NCBI RefSeq assembly: GCF_958298935.1
Contig: NC_084940.1
Location: forward strand, 4,432,001 to 4,496,000
Source of the DNA: Phragmites australis
Taxonomy: Eukaryota > Streptophyta > Magnoliopsida > Poales > Poaceae
Direction: 5' to 3'
Length of the DNA stretch: 64,000 nucleotides
Of this stretch, positions 24,421-36,169 are shown piece by piece (the stretch's first letter is position 1; each line of letters opens with the position of its first letter). The notes beneath the pieces are model-generated. The model saw only the letters and a list, made by a program, of their open reading frames with translations, was not told where the DNA came from and ran no database searches. The translations under genes were made by a program, and so were the position numbers.

Positions 24421-25360
24421 TTGCATACAATTGATTGTTCTACTCTTATAGCTTTGATAGCTAGAAGTTTGCGAAAATCTCTTTTAGTGCTATTTTCTAA
24501 CAGATTTGATTCTTTGATCTTATGATCATATTTTGCTACTTGTGATCACTGTTATATATTGTTGTCTGTTGGCTGATCACAGGTGGTAAAAATATCTTAT
24601 ATGTTCAACTTTTCACTCTCTTGGATCCAAATCAAATCTCATTTCCAAATACATGTTCTACCATCCTTCAGAACCCGGAAGGTCCGGCCTAAACCAAAGG
24701 TTCTGGATTTTGGAAGTCCTCAGACCCTGGCTATCTCTATCAAGTTGACAGAACCTGGAATCTTCGGGTCCACACGGATGTTTTGGATTCTATCACTCAA
24801 CCTGGAGGTTCCAAGTTTCCCTTCAGGTGACCCCTCTCGGTTTCATTTTATATCTTAACCCAGAGTCTCCGGATTCCACCCGGATGTTCTGGGTTATCCA
24901 GTCTTATACCCCCAACCCGAGGAGTTACCCCTTCTTTTTAATCTATTTATCTCCTCTCTCATCCTCTCATTGTGGAGACTCCCCTCCGGTGATCTAGAGG
25001 ATTCACTGTCGAATTTCCAAGTTCCTCACCAAGTGAACTTATCCCTTGGTCAAATTCTCCGGCTATCCCTTGGTGCTTTGGTTGATCTCAAGGTATACCT
25101 AAAGACCGTTTCTTCCTGATCTCTCAATACCTACCTCTAGAGTCAATTCCATTTGGTGAAGATGCTCTATATCCCTCCTAGAATCATATCTCATAAGGGT
25201 TTACATATGTATTGGATAAATCTTTCATACCCTAAAGTTCATGCCCAGGATCGATCAACCCAGAAGGTCCGGGTTGAACCCAGATAGTCCAAGTTGTCCA
25301 GCTCCAGTTCATCTAAATCTTATTGTTCAATTCCAATTCATGTTCAATTTTTCCCTTTCT

Positions 25361-26640
25361 CAAGCATATCATCCATGTCTATCTCAGCGCAGTTCAAGAT
25401 GGTTCATGAGAAGGATTTTACTCAAGCTTATCAAAAGAGGACAAAGGCTCGTTTTGACCCCCAAGCACAAAGCGACGTACCATCGTAGTCACCTGCTTTA
25501 GAGGACAGTGGCAGTGGCAGTGTCAGTGGCGATGGTCGTAGTCGCACGACTATTCAAAAGGTTCCATTGTCTCGATCGGGTGGCATTCGGATTGATGAGA
25601 CAGTCCAAACCACTAATGTGTCTTGTGGTGCTACCTTGCCACCTAGAAGAACAAAGGTGGTAGTAGGGAGAGACAAAGGAAAGGCAGTTGCATCTAGCTC
25701 AAGGGCACAAGAGGAAGAGATAGAAGAGGATGTGGGGAAATAGCAAGAAAGGACTATTTTGGCACCGTTAAAGCTTCACAGACCTTACCGTGCATCTGTG
25801 CATTCAAGTCAGTTGGACAGAAAGGTGGTAGACTATATGAACAAGTCTGGCAAGTGCAAGAAGGAAAGATATGAAGATCCTTTTGAGTATGAGAAGAATG
25901 TGGCGGATCATCGCTTTTGGAATGATTTTCAAGCAGATTTCTATAAAAGCATGATCCTCAAGAAGAAGAAGTCGGTCACTTCTATGCAATGGATCGATTG
26001 AGACTATATAGCCAATAAAAATGATCATACCTTCAATGAGGTCATAACAGCTTGTGAGGACAAAAGAGTTAAGAATATCACATGTTTGAAATGTGATTAG
26101 AGTGATGAGGTGATAGCCCAATTTTATGCCACACGCTACTATGATGTTGAGGAAAACCAAACAATACACTGGATGAATTGAAGGAGAAAGATACAAGATC
26201 AAGTATAGAAATTTTGGTCGCTTGTTTGGATTCGATGTCCGTGACACTAGCAAGACCAAGATCCATATTGAGCAACAACTAAAGGTATGAGATCGTTCTA
26301 CAAATATCTCAACTTGTTGTTTCGTGCTACCTTAGCTCCCAAAAGTGACGATTCCACTACTGTTCAAGGGAACACAAGGAACTTGCTTGCTAGGATGTCC
26401 AATGAGAGTGATCCTCTTAGTGTTGTGGATTTTCTTTGAAAAGAAATACACACTACATCTTACACACCTAGCAAAAGTTGTGCCTATGATCCATATATCA
26501 TGTTTATAATCGAGAAAGTCACAAAGAAGAATTTCTTCAAAGAAGTAAAGCATGAGTCTTATAGGGTAAGGTTGTTAAGCTCAAAATCAACTTCTTCTAT
26601 GACACCTTCCCCTCCAAGAACAGCACCTAGCGTGGCACAA
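25361..26640 (+). pseudogene. SIRE-lineage extra ORF downstream of pol, N-terminal part
   Basis: After RNase H and a 0.9-kb leader comes a broken frame with Lys/Ser-rich and acidic segments. A conserved-looking domain follows: FWNDFQADFYKSMILKKKK, DYIANKNDHTFNEVI and EVIAQFYATRYYD. SIRE/Opie elements of grasses often carry such an ORF here, sometimes called env-like, with a putative plant transposon protein domain. I see no clear signal peptide or membrane anchor in this copy, so an envelope role is not supported. Several stops occur. It is interrupted near 26650 by a long LTR block and resumes at 29563. Confidence 0.65.
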
Positions 26641-26652
26641 AGAGTAGCGCAG

Positions 26653-29568
26653 TGGGGAACTATCCAAATAATATTTTAATTAATCACCAGGAGGATCATT
26701 ATTCATAATCACAACCTGGATGATTAAACAGAATATCATCCCGGTAGTCCGGCACGTGTTTTGTGCCCAAGATAGGAACACAGGCCTTCCAACAATTAGC
26801 ATCACAACATAGCTTAAGAAAGAGCAAGTAATTAACATTTATATTACAAGTTCTTAAGCATGCAACCATTTCCAATAATTTACAACAAAAGGTAACAACA
26901 AAAGAGAGTGGAGCCACATGCCCTTGGCTCCACCCCAAAAGCACGACCTCCGAGAGTAGGATGCACTACTCTTACCCGCCACCCTGATCGGTAGGCACGA
27001 AGTAGCCAAACACCAGCTTTTCCTCACCAGCAGCACCTGAAAACGCATGCATGAGTAAGAAGGTACTCGCAAGACTTAACCATATAGAGCACATATACAT
27101 ATCTCGACTCCAAGGATTATACATTGAGCCATTAGCAAGCAAAAGCCACAAGGTTAAGTTAAATATAAGTGGTAAGCAACCTAGACATATATATGCGAGC
27201 AACAAACTTAACCAACAACAATATAACTCTAACCTGCCATAAGCAACTAAACATAAATATAAGGAACCATTACGAACATACATGTAACAAAGACCAATTC
27301 AACCATCTCCCACATATCCAACCATCAACCACAAGTGAAAACTCTACGACCGATGCAGATGGACAGAAGCATGCTCATGACCGAGAAAGCAGCATTTCAA
27401 AATATTTTTACACCATGCAGGGGGATACTCCTAGATCCACACGACTTGAGTATCATACAGCTTGTATGACCACATAGATCCATACAAGGGGTACTGATGT
27501 CAACCTTTCCCAATAAGCCCCGATCATTTGAAACATGTATCGCTCGGCGCGGTGATACTAGAACTACTCCCAAAGCAAACTAGTACCACTACAAGCCCGC
27601 TCGCTCACACCGTCGATGTTCAGGCCCCAAATGACCACAACTACAAAGGTATTCGGCTCGTCTTACCATTAGATCAGCATGTGGTGAGTACGGTAAGTGC
27701 TAAAGCCGACTACACCGACGATCGGTGCTTAAACGATGCAAATGATCTACGGTGTCTGGTTTCCTATCCCGACTTACCTAGGGGAACTCCACATCCGAGC
27801 AGGGTAAAGACCTCCTAGCACTGCCCACGTCTCGTTTCATACTCACCACTCATACAACCATCATCAACCCATAACCAACATTGTGATCAACAATTAAACC
27901 TATCGCTCACGAACGATGGAACATTCCACCGCTCGACTTCTACCGATGACCTATGCATTGCAAAGCATTTAAGTCGAAAATGTACTTAGATGACAACATA
28001 CTCTCAAGGCTACAACGGTGCAAGTAAACAAGATCTCAAGGTAGAGCGAATGCAACCAACATAGGATCTACCCATTTATACCCGACACCGACTCGCTAAT
28101 CATGCAATATACATAAGAATAATTTATCAATTTTAAACTTCATTCAATTGAACAAAGGTGCAATATGCTTAGTTGCTTGCCTTGCTGCTCAAGTGGCTGC
28201 CTATAATTACCCACGCAACACTCGCAGAAATCTGGAAGATTGGAGTCGTCTTCAATTGCAACCGTACCACACTCCGACTCCTTGTTCACTAAACAAGAAC
28301 GTGTACAATGATGAACATGAATGAATACAACAAGGTATGCCACAATGCTCATAAACATGCTGGAAGTATAAGACATGCGAATCAATGCAACTCTAAACGA
28401 TCTAAATGAAATCTAAAAAATAACAGCCATTCGAAGTATCCAGGTTGGTTCGGATTATCCGGGTTCAGACCCTTCGGAAGAGGTGCTCGGTTACTACCTT
28501 TTTGCTTGACTGACCCAGAATATCCAGATGAATCCGGAATATCCGGGTTCCGGAGCCTCCGGGCCATCCTCCGGCGAAGACTCTCGATTAGCCACTACTC
28601 TAACTTAACCCGGAACCTTCGGGTTGGTCCAGACTATCCGGGATGTGTCAGATACTCCCAGTGAGGCTCTCGGTTATTCGATAATGCAATTACCCGAAGT
28701 CTCAGAGGTAACCCGGATTATCCGGGTGATACAGACTTGGGCTCTTCACAACTTTTCCCTCGGGTGATTCGACTCACTTTACAAATCGATGCTACATAAA
28801 CGTGCATATGCCCCATCCAAAGGATTCTAAACCAATCTTGCACCTTAAACCCTAACCAATTTTGAACACAATTCGACGTACAATTTCTGCTGAACCTGGA
28901 GTATCTGGGTGAGGCCGGAATATCCGGGTCAGCCTAGAAAAGCTGTTCTCGAGTGAATTTTTGGTCGATTCGAGTTGCGATATTTTCCAAGCCTAAAGGG
29001 AATATGTTAGGAGTAGTCCAAGGGTCCTGGAACTCGCTCATCAACTAGCAACACGACTCTAGAGCTTATTTTCGACCAAAACTCCATTTTTGCTCCAAAA
29101 AGCTCAAGAACTACTCGAATCTTCCACGAAAACAAAAATGGATTGGATAGACGAGTAGCTCCTAAGCTAGAGAACGCAATGGTACCATAATCATACCTTG
29201 GCTTTGCTTCTAGAATGTGGATTCGAGGGAGGAGTGAGAGAGAGCTTGAGAGAGGGGGGGCTGAGTGAGCTGCAGCAGCTGTGCTGCACAAGTGAGGGCG
29301 TGGGGAGTGAGGGAGGAGAGAGGGAGCAGGTGGTGCTACCCCATTTGGTGGTAGGGATGGTGGGGCCACTGGTGGGGCTCACATGTTAGAGAAAGGAGGT
29401 ATTTCCAATGCGATTTCTATTCTTTTCTCTCTCAATTTTCTTTCTCTTATCCGGATGACTTTAAACGAATTGCTCTAGAGTTACAAAACAAAGTAACACA
29501 AAATTAAACATTATGCTTAAGAATCATAATTATGCTTAATTAGGTGATTACGGATTTAGGACATGACA
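26653..29568 (-). mobile_element. Probable solo LTR (2.9 kb, Gypsy-type) inserted in the extra ORF
   Basis: The minus strand starts TGTCATGTCCTAAATCC at 29568 and ends with CCCCA at 26653. It contains a CT-rich GC island (about 29190-29400), many CCGGA/TCCGG words (28440-28930) and an AT-rich tail, but no coding domain. Removing it rejoins the two halves of the SIRE extra ORF. Candidate target copies are AGCGC (26646-26650) and AGCAC (29569-29573), one mismatch and two bases away from the left end, so exact ends are uncertain. Confidence 0.6.
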
Positions 29569-29943
29569 AGCACCAAGGTGAAGTTCTTCTCTCGTGACTC
29601 ACCTTCCTTTATCAATACTACTCTCAAGCCAATATTCAATATATGCACTCACAATGTCGTGAAGATAAAGGAACACAAGGACAAGACAAATTTGAGATTG
29701 AGGAAGATTGAGAAGAGGCAAAAAGCAATTCATACTCATTTAGGAATTAAGCCTCCATGTTCTCTGGTTGCCTCCGAAGAAGTGAGTGAACTCGAAGCTT
29801 TTGAGAACCCTTGGGATTGGTATAATGAAGCCCAAGCTACTACAATGGGTACCGGATCATCCACTCATGCTCAAAACATTGAGGAAGAGACCGAGGAGGA
29901 AGAAGAAGAAGACTTGGGTGGTACCGAGGAGTTCTCAGGATGA
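29563..29943 (+). pseudogene. SIRE-lineage extra ORF, C-terminal part
   Basis: This open frame encodes a Lys/Glu-rich probable coiled coil (NVVKIKEHKDKTNLRLRKIE) and an acidic poly-Glu tail (EEETEEEEEEDLGGTEEF) before its stop. It continues the ORF cut at about 26650. It lies 0.65 kb before the 3' LTR, as expected for the last ORF of the element. Confidence 0.55.
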
Positions 29944-30576
29944 TGATGATGATGAAAGTGACAGCAAAGGATATGGAGATGAAGACTACGTGGCAATGAC
30001 TAGATCTATCTCCTTTAGCTTATCTTTCTTTTTTGGTAACTTGATGTCAAAGGGGGATAGATATTTTTGTGTTAGCTGTCTGTTCTGCCTAAACCTAGAG
30101 TATCTAGGTTGACCCGAATGTTCCAAGTTCTGTAGGCATAGTCTGTCTCCTTTATCAATTTAAATCCTTATATTTTTCGTTGTTGGACATGTAAGACCTA
30201 TTGTAATGTGTGATGAGCTATGTGTGGTGTGCTTGATGTCAAACTTTAAATTTGTAAAAACTTATTTATGTTAGTGTGAGACTTATGTGATGCTAAGTAT
30301 GTGATGTACTTGTGTAATGTTGTTTTATCTTTTATTGTGTGATATACCATATCATACGCATCACGATTTCATATGTTCACTCATACTCTTTGCACCCCAC
30401 GAATGCTAAGATATAGGGGGAGCTCTCACAAAATTCTTTTAAATATGTGCATTTGATGTGAAAATCAAATTTTAATCAATGCACATATTTAGGGGAAGCT
30501 CGCCATATATTTTAGATTTTAGAATCTTTAATTCAATTATCTTTTGTAAGCTTTAATCATGTTGTCATCAATCACC

Positions 30577-30590
30577 AAAATAGGGGAGAT
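30577..30590 (+). other. Polypurine tract of the SIRE-type element
   Basis: AAAATAGGGGAGAT directly precedes the 3' LTR start TGAACGTGCATC. Confidence 0.75.
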
Positions 30591-32056
30591 TGAACGTGCA
30601 TCTAGGCCCCCTAAGTGGGTTTTGGATAAGTGATGACAAACAATTAAGAGACTAATGAGTTTAATGAAAATAAACGTGTATTAGTCCCATTGAAGATGTT
30701 AAAAGTCATTGGCGTCCTTCAAAAAGAAAAGAGAAGCAGCATTTAATTGTCAATAGAATTAAATTTATTTTATCTTTGAATATGAGTATAGGTGTGTTGT
30801 GCTATAAAAACGATGCATTTAGATTGATTTGAAGATCTCTCAATATTCAAAGTACCCATTTAGACCAAAGATGAGAGACACAAATCAATACACGAACATC
30901 GGGAAGGTCTAAGTCTTTATATGTACTCAGATATTCCGGGCTGACCCAAGTACTCCGGATTGTCGGAGTTTCTGAGTTTAGCTCCGATAGGGGTGCTCGG
31001 TTTTGGTTTTTAAGCCAACCTGGATGTTCCGGGTTGCCAGACTCTATGGACTTTGATCGGAGCTGGGGTGCTTGGTTAAGGTCTAAATGTTTTACCCGAA
31101 GGTATCGGGTTGACCCGAATGTTTCGGTTCTAATGTTTCATCCGGACCCTCCGATTTGAGATCCAACCAGGGGTTCTCTATTACATGTTCAAGTGTCAAC
31201 CTGGAGTATCCGGGTTAGGCCAGAAAATCTTGTAACAGCTAGTCTTTTGGAGGAATGGTATAAATACCCCTTCACCCCCCCCCCCCACCTCCTTTCTTTA
31301 GCAGCTGAACTACTTTAAGACAAAAGCATTCATGGCCCTTCATTAGCTCTCCCCAATCCTCTAGTGCTTTAATTCTAGCAATGATTTGAGAGTTGGGTGT
31401 GAGAGCAAGAAATTGAGTGCAAGTGAGACAAATTCAAATCTTGAGCACATGAGTTTATCATCAAGCCATCGATTCGCATTCGTTACTCTTGGAGCTCATA
31501 GACGGCTAGGCGTCACCCGGAGAGCACCCAAGCTTGTGGAGTGTCCCAAAAAGTTTGTGAAGGTTATCCTCGCCTCCGCAAGAGAAGAGGAACACTTGAG
31601 TAAGCTCAAGCTCGATCTTCGTGGTCTCTTGGTGAGGAATAGGGTTGAAAGAGACCCAAATATTTGTGAGCACCTCAACGAAAAAGTAGGATTGTTGGAT
31701 CCGAACTTCGGGAAATAAATTCATATCTCCTTTGCTTTTTCGAGTTCATACTTGTTCTAGTTGGTATTTTGGGTGATTTGCCCGATCTATGTATTTGTGA
31801 GTTTGTGGTTGCAGGTATTTGATGGAAAAACCTCTAGGAAACCTTTGGAACCTGTGGTAACATTTAGAACCAACTAGACTTGTGTAGGTGTTCTTAGTTC
31901 TAGATGGACTATCCGAGTTGAGCTCGGAACTTCCAGAACCCAAAAGTTCCGGATTGAACCCGGAGTATCCGAATTATGTTAATCAACTACGAAGTTTTAT
32001 TTCTCAACAAACACATATTCACCACCCTCCCCTCTAGGAGACATCTAGTACATTCA
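30591..32056 (+). repeat. 3' LTR of the SIRE-type element
   Basis: It starts TGAACGTGCATCTAGGCCCC and ends TACATTCA. It matches 17083-18577 throughout, including the CCGGA/TCCGG-word segment (30930-31220), a TATA-like region near 30803 and the 31386-31718 frame. A run of about 13 C lies at 31277-31289. The two LTRs have diverged visibly, so the insertion is not recent. Confidence 0.9.
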
Positions 32057-32061
32057 GATGG

Positions 32062-33200
32062 TTAACAAGCATGAGCCACCAAAACCTAAGGTTTTGGCGA
32101 GTCACCAAAACTCCAAGACGCCGGCGTACCACTTGGTACAAGCTGGGATCACTCCTTGATCTTTTCTCTAGGTAGCAACACCTAGCAACAGCTCTCTCTC
32201 TAGGCATATTAGTATTAATCACTCCTTAATCATGTGCTTAATTATTTTGGATGATCACTTTAAGTACTTTGGTGGCTTGGATATCTTCTCGAGTATCTAT
32301 GAGCTTCTTTGGACTCCAGCACACTCAAATTACCGAGTGAGGTGTATTTATAGTCTCAAACTCATGCATTAGCCGTTACTCCAACGACCACAAAAGACTG
32401 TGAATACCGGATGATCTGACGTTAACAACGGTACAAACATCGGACCATCCGGTGTGTATAGCAGTAAAAAAAAGCTATTGGAACCTCACTCAAACACATT
32501 ATGAAAACTGGATATTCCGGTGTAATATTGAACTCCATCACTGAACTATCCGGTGTGTATACTTCAGCCAACCGAGTCAGTTCTTCTACACTGTTTATTG
32601 TCCGACGTGTAGATCTTTAGGGCTCCGAAACATCCAGTGTGTACAACCACGCCAAACTATCCGTTGAGACTTTATACTGGAAAATGCTCTGGTGCAACCA
32701 TCCGGTGTGTACACCTCCAAACACCGAAAACATCCGGCGTGTAGATCTTCAGTCTTCAACAATTCTCTGGATGAATGCTCTAGTGTGTATATCCTCTCTG
32801 AGCATTGGACCATTTGATGTGTATAAATCTTCTACACCAAAATATTCTTCATGGAAAATACTCTAGTGTAAATATCTTGCTGAGCACCGGACCGTCCGGT
32901 ATAGTCTTCTTTTTCTCCTCTAAGCTAAAAAATACTCTGATGTGTATAACTTTCAGAGCACTGAACTATCTGATGTGTTATCCTTTCTGAACACTAGATC
33001 ATCCGGTGAGTGCAATCTTCTCTGAATTCATCCAATTAAATCTTCTTGAGTTCAGTTTTGATGGCTTCTTCATGTATTAAATCCATAAGACCTGCTGAAG
33101 CATATACTTGACGAACATGTTAATCACATTAACTATATTATCATTAATCACTAAAATCACATACATACCCTAAAATGATCATGTTCGCTACATAAACCCC
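32062..33200 (-). mobile_element. Older copia-type LTR, right part
   Basis: Right of the SIRE element the sequence resumes TTAACAAGCATGAGCC as a continuation of the LTR cut at 17082. It contains a TATA-like GTATTTATAG near 32344. The right end is not sharply defined (between about 33100 and 33240). Confidence 0.4.
32395..33020. repeat. Array of degenerate CC-ATCCGGTGTGTA-type repeats
   Basis: A motif close to ACCATCCGGTGTGTA recurs about every 40-60 bp: for example near 32440, 32535, 32625, 32700, 32735, 32805, 32890 and 33000. Changes between copies are many. The words are near-palindromic (CCGGA-N-TCCGG) in the least decayed copies. Confidence 0.7.
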
Positions 33201-33334
33201 AAGAAAAGATATCTGAAACGCATCTGCACAGTAACATGGCATCTCCTTGAATTGAATTGGATGTGTGGTTGCCTATACAAAGTTTTTATTTGCTGCATTC
33301 CTCTCCAGAAGAAAAAGGAGCATTTAGTTGTTGC

Positions 33335-33431
33335 TGTTAGAAATATCAACTTGTATTCCCTGAAGGCTTAGGTCAGTATATATACATATGTACTAGGGTT
33401 ATTACACATAGAAATATATATATATCTAACA
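33335..33431 (-). repeat. Short (97 bp) copia LTR
   Basis: It starts TGTTAGAAATATC and ends ATATCTAACA, with inverted TGTTAG/CTAACA ends. On the minus strand it is preceded by the purine-rich tract GAGTTTGAGGGGG, as expected for a 3' LTR. The body of the element lies to its right. Confidence 0.75.
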
Positions 33432-33439
33432 CCCCCTCA

Positions 33440-34210
33440 AACTCATGTGTTTGAAGAGATAGAACTTGTGTTAATCTATACTTTGTGTCTTCATGAAGAA
33501 ATCAGCCAACTAAAGCTCGAAAGAAATATATTGAAGAGCAATCACCTCATTATGTATATGTCTGTATGTAAGAAACATCAACACTAATATGTTTAGTGAG
33601 CTCATGCTTCATCGAATACTGAGCAATAATGATAACACATGTATTGTCTGAGTAAAGAGAAAGGTGCAGTAGAAGAAATATCAGAATCCTCAAGTAACTA
33701 TCGTAACCAACTAAGCTCCACTATCAACAATGTCATGGCTAGCAACTCAACTTCTACACTAGAATGAGAAATTGTGGTCTATCTTTTAGTCTTCCAAGCA
33801 ATGAGAGAATCACTAAAGAAAATACAGTAGACAAAAATAGACTGATGATTAGAAGGATCACTAGTCCAAGTAGCATTAACACGAAGTTGTAAATAACTGG
33901 AGCATGAAAAAAAGAGACGGTGAGATACCAATCTAAGAAGATAGCGCAAAACACATATGATATGACTATGGTGAAGCTAAGAGAGCAAAAGCGAGCTGAC
34001 TAAGAATGTATATTGCATGAGAAATATCACAATGACCGAAGATACCTGGAAATCTAGCAAATTGTCATGGTGTGTGGGTAACCAAATGTGAACTAAATTA
34101 TTATCATTTCTGCATAAATTGGACGTGATTCGATTTAACAACACGAGGTACAAATTCGATTCATAACCCAGTGTACACACGGAAAGGCAATTAAAATCCA
34201 ATAAAATCAA
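33440..34210 (-). pseudogene. Copia RNase H remnant belonging to the short LTR
   Basis: The minus strand encodes a copia RNase H region in broken frames: a DISHAIYILSQ-like stretch near 34000, DPSNHQSIFVYCIFFSDSLIAW at 33780-33860 (the copia D-x3-K-S-T-x-GYC motif in decayed form), SSVEVELLAMT, and ELSWLR at 33690-33740, then the CVIIIAQ-like stretch. The rest of the polyprotein to the right is missing, so the element is truncated at about 34250. Confidence 0.75.
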
Positions 34211-34489
34211 CTGGAATTTTTTTAGGACAGAGTACTTACTTTAGCCAAATCACATAAGCTAAACAAAATCAATGCACGGAGCAACTCGCAAAGTCCTTTT
34301 AGAGATTGCTCCGGCAATTCCACGATTCAATACTTCATTTGCAATTTGACCTTTTTAGAGAAAGGTCCAACCCTGCTTATCATAAAAGCAAGATTACAGA
34401 GCTTTGATGTCACCATACGTTGCTGGGGTTGCCAACTTACAGGAGTAGAACCAGGCTTCACGACAGAAGATAACTATCAGCGACTACAA

Positions 34490-34990
34490 CGAAACATAAC
34501 ATAAACTAAGCCACCCAACTGGTACAAGCTACAAAAGAACTTGTCCATGCCTTCATCATGTAGATCATCTCATAAACCCGGAATTCGCCATTTCTGCAAG
34601 CTAGAAATAACTGAATAGAATAAGTCAGCAGTGTCCTAGGAAACTTCTTGATCACCATCTTGTTGCGAACGTTCCACTCGGCCCAAGCATAAGCTGCAAA
34701 ACAGAAATGACCCATGGAAAAATCAACCCCTCAGCGATTTGGAACAAAATCAGAGACCAAATTACTGAAAGAAGATAGACAAGAAATCCAGCCAAACATC
34801 TCTTTAAAGCGGCACTAGAGAAACTTAGCTAAATGACAATCAAACAAAAATGGCCAGCATTTTCAGGCATTCCGCACAGAATGCTAATGCCAAACAAAAA
34901 CTTTAATCTTCAAAGGAATTTAAAATTTCTAGAAGTTTTTCCCCACAAACCTGAATCCCCACTAAACTCAAGAAACGGTGTAGCGCTAAC
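34490..34990 (-). pseudogene. LINE-type (non-LTR) retroelement 3' fragment, zf-RVT region
   Basis: Minus-strand frames give ILCGMPENAGHF near 34860-34890, like the Cys/His knuckle after plant LINE reverse transcriptases. After a hydrophobic stretch comes AYAWAEWNVRNKMVIKKFP at 34630-34700, like the conserved W-x-x-W-x-x-R-N motif of the zf-RVT family. One TAG lies inside. The RT core is absent. The assignment rests on two short motifs in the right order and spacing. Confidence 0.55.
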
Positions 34991-36150
34991 AATTGGACCC
35001 ATAGGTTTGGGTACCTTTAAGTTCTGCACCCGATGGGTCCGGATCTAAATTTTTGCCTATGGGTTTGGCGGTTCAGGTACCCCAATAGGGTCGAATCAGG
35101 CTCGAGTTTTGCATTTCGCCTGCTGGTGCCCATGGGTTGCCCAATACAATAGATACAATGTATTCAGCTCAGCCCGCTCTCAGCCAATATAATAGAAGCG
35201 AGAACCCTAGCTCAGTGCCAATGCCACACGGTCACCCACCCACTCTCGGTCGCCACCGGCCCGTTTCTACCAATCATTGTCGTGTCGTGTTGCCTCATCC
35301 CCCGCCCGCTCACATCCGTGGCCTCACATCGCCCAATAGCGCCTCCACCGGTCCACCCTTTGACCCCGTGTCGACGGGCCAGATTTGCCCCGCCGCTACT
35401 GCCGCCCAGCCATTGTCGCCCCACCACTGCCTCCGCCCGGCTGCTGTTGCCACGCTTGACGCGTCCATGCTGGTGCCACGCCTAAGGCTCTGTGTGCCGC
35501 CGGATCCGCCCCAAGCCTCCAACGGGAGGTCAAGGAAGATGGGCTGCCGTAGGGAGCACTACGCAAGGTCAAGGAAGACGGGCCGCCATCGGGAGCTATC
35601 CCTCCTTTTGGTTGTGATAGATCTAGGCACCATGTGCATCCGGGAAGGTCTAGAAGATGCGGGTGGCCTCAACGTGGTGGAGACGATGCATGCGAAGAGG
35701 AGAGCATTAAGGGAGAGGGTGGAGGGTGAGGACTGGAAGGTGGAGATGGCGTCGGGGAGGAGGCCGGCTTGGCTGAAGAGCGCAATGGCGTGGGGAACAT
35801 GGCAGGGGTGAGGTCATAGAGGGAGTCCGGGGCAGAGGAGAGCTTTGATGCGGCAAAAGGCAAAGTGACACGGTCGATGTGGGTGTCCGAGGAGAGCGCA
35901 GCGGCGCAGAAGATGGAGAGGATCTGGTCAGGGGGCGGCGGCGGGGAGGACTTGAGGAGGGAGATGGCGAGGCGGTAGAAGAGGGAAGGTCAGACCCGAC
36001 AAGCGCCCGACAGGCTAGAGTTTGGGTTTTACTTTTCGCCCGTATAGCATTTTGGGTTCGGGTTTGGATCGAGTTGAGTCTATCGGATTTCAGGTCGGAC
36101 ATAGTTTTGCTTCTACCAGATCCGACCTAACCCATTGCCAACCTTACCTT
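34985..36150. mobile_element. TIR-type element (hAT-like) carrying a PPR-gene fragment
   Basis: The right end reads ACCCATTGCCAACCTTACC, the reverse complement of a GGTTGGCAATGGGT terminus that I recall from grass hAT-like elements. The left end carries GGACCCATAGGTTTGGGTACC and related GGGTTCGGGT words, so the ends mirror each other only loosely. The interior is GC-rich and includes a host-gene fragment. The superfamily and exact ends remain uncertain. Confidence 0.45.
35650..35985 (-). pseudogene. Captured fragment of a P-class PPR gene
   Basis: The minus strand encodes in one frame DQILSIFCAAALSSDTHID, then RVTFAFAASKLSSAPDSLYD. After a frame change it encodes HAIALFSQAGLLPDAIST and FQSSPSTLSLNALLFACIVS. 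The N-LLFACIVS and QAGLLPDAIS stretches fit pentatricopeptide helices of small mitochondrial P-class PPR proteins of grasses (recognised from memory). Only the N-terminal part is present, with at least one frameshift and no downstream repeats. Confidence 0.55.
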
Positions 36151-36169
36151 AAACGGGTGCCACATAACT

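Larger units (their letters stand above)
17083..32056 (+). mobile_element. SIRE/Opie-type Ty1/copia element with two nested LTR insertions
   Basis: The element has two long LTRs (17083-18577 and 30591-32056), a primer-binding site at 18580 and a purine tract at 30577-30590. Between them lie gag, part of integrase, reverse transcriptase, RNase H and an extra ORF after RNase H, the layout of the SIRE (Maximus, Opie/Ji) lineage. The flanking pentamers AAGGG and GATGG are in the right place for a target duplication but match at only three of five bases. All coding parts hold stops. Two foreign LTR blocks sit inside (20822-21936 and 26653-29568), which accounts for about 4 kb of its 15 kb. Confidence 0.88.

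Noticed and set aside
32395..33020. Regularly spaced short repeats, checked as a CRISPR-like array
   Set aside because: The copies are highly degenerate, spacing varies, the flanks are a plant LTR and the genome is nuclear plant DNA.
35137..35811. A 224-codon open frame on the plus strand
   Set aside because: It is antisense to the PPR fragment in part and has no recognisable domain; stop-poor because of GC content.
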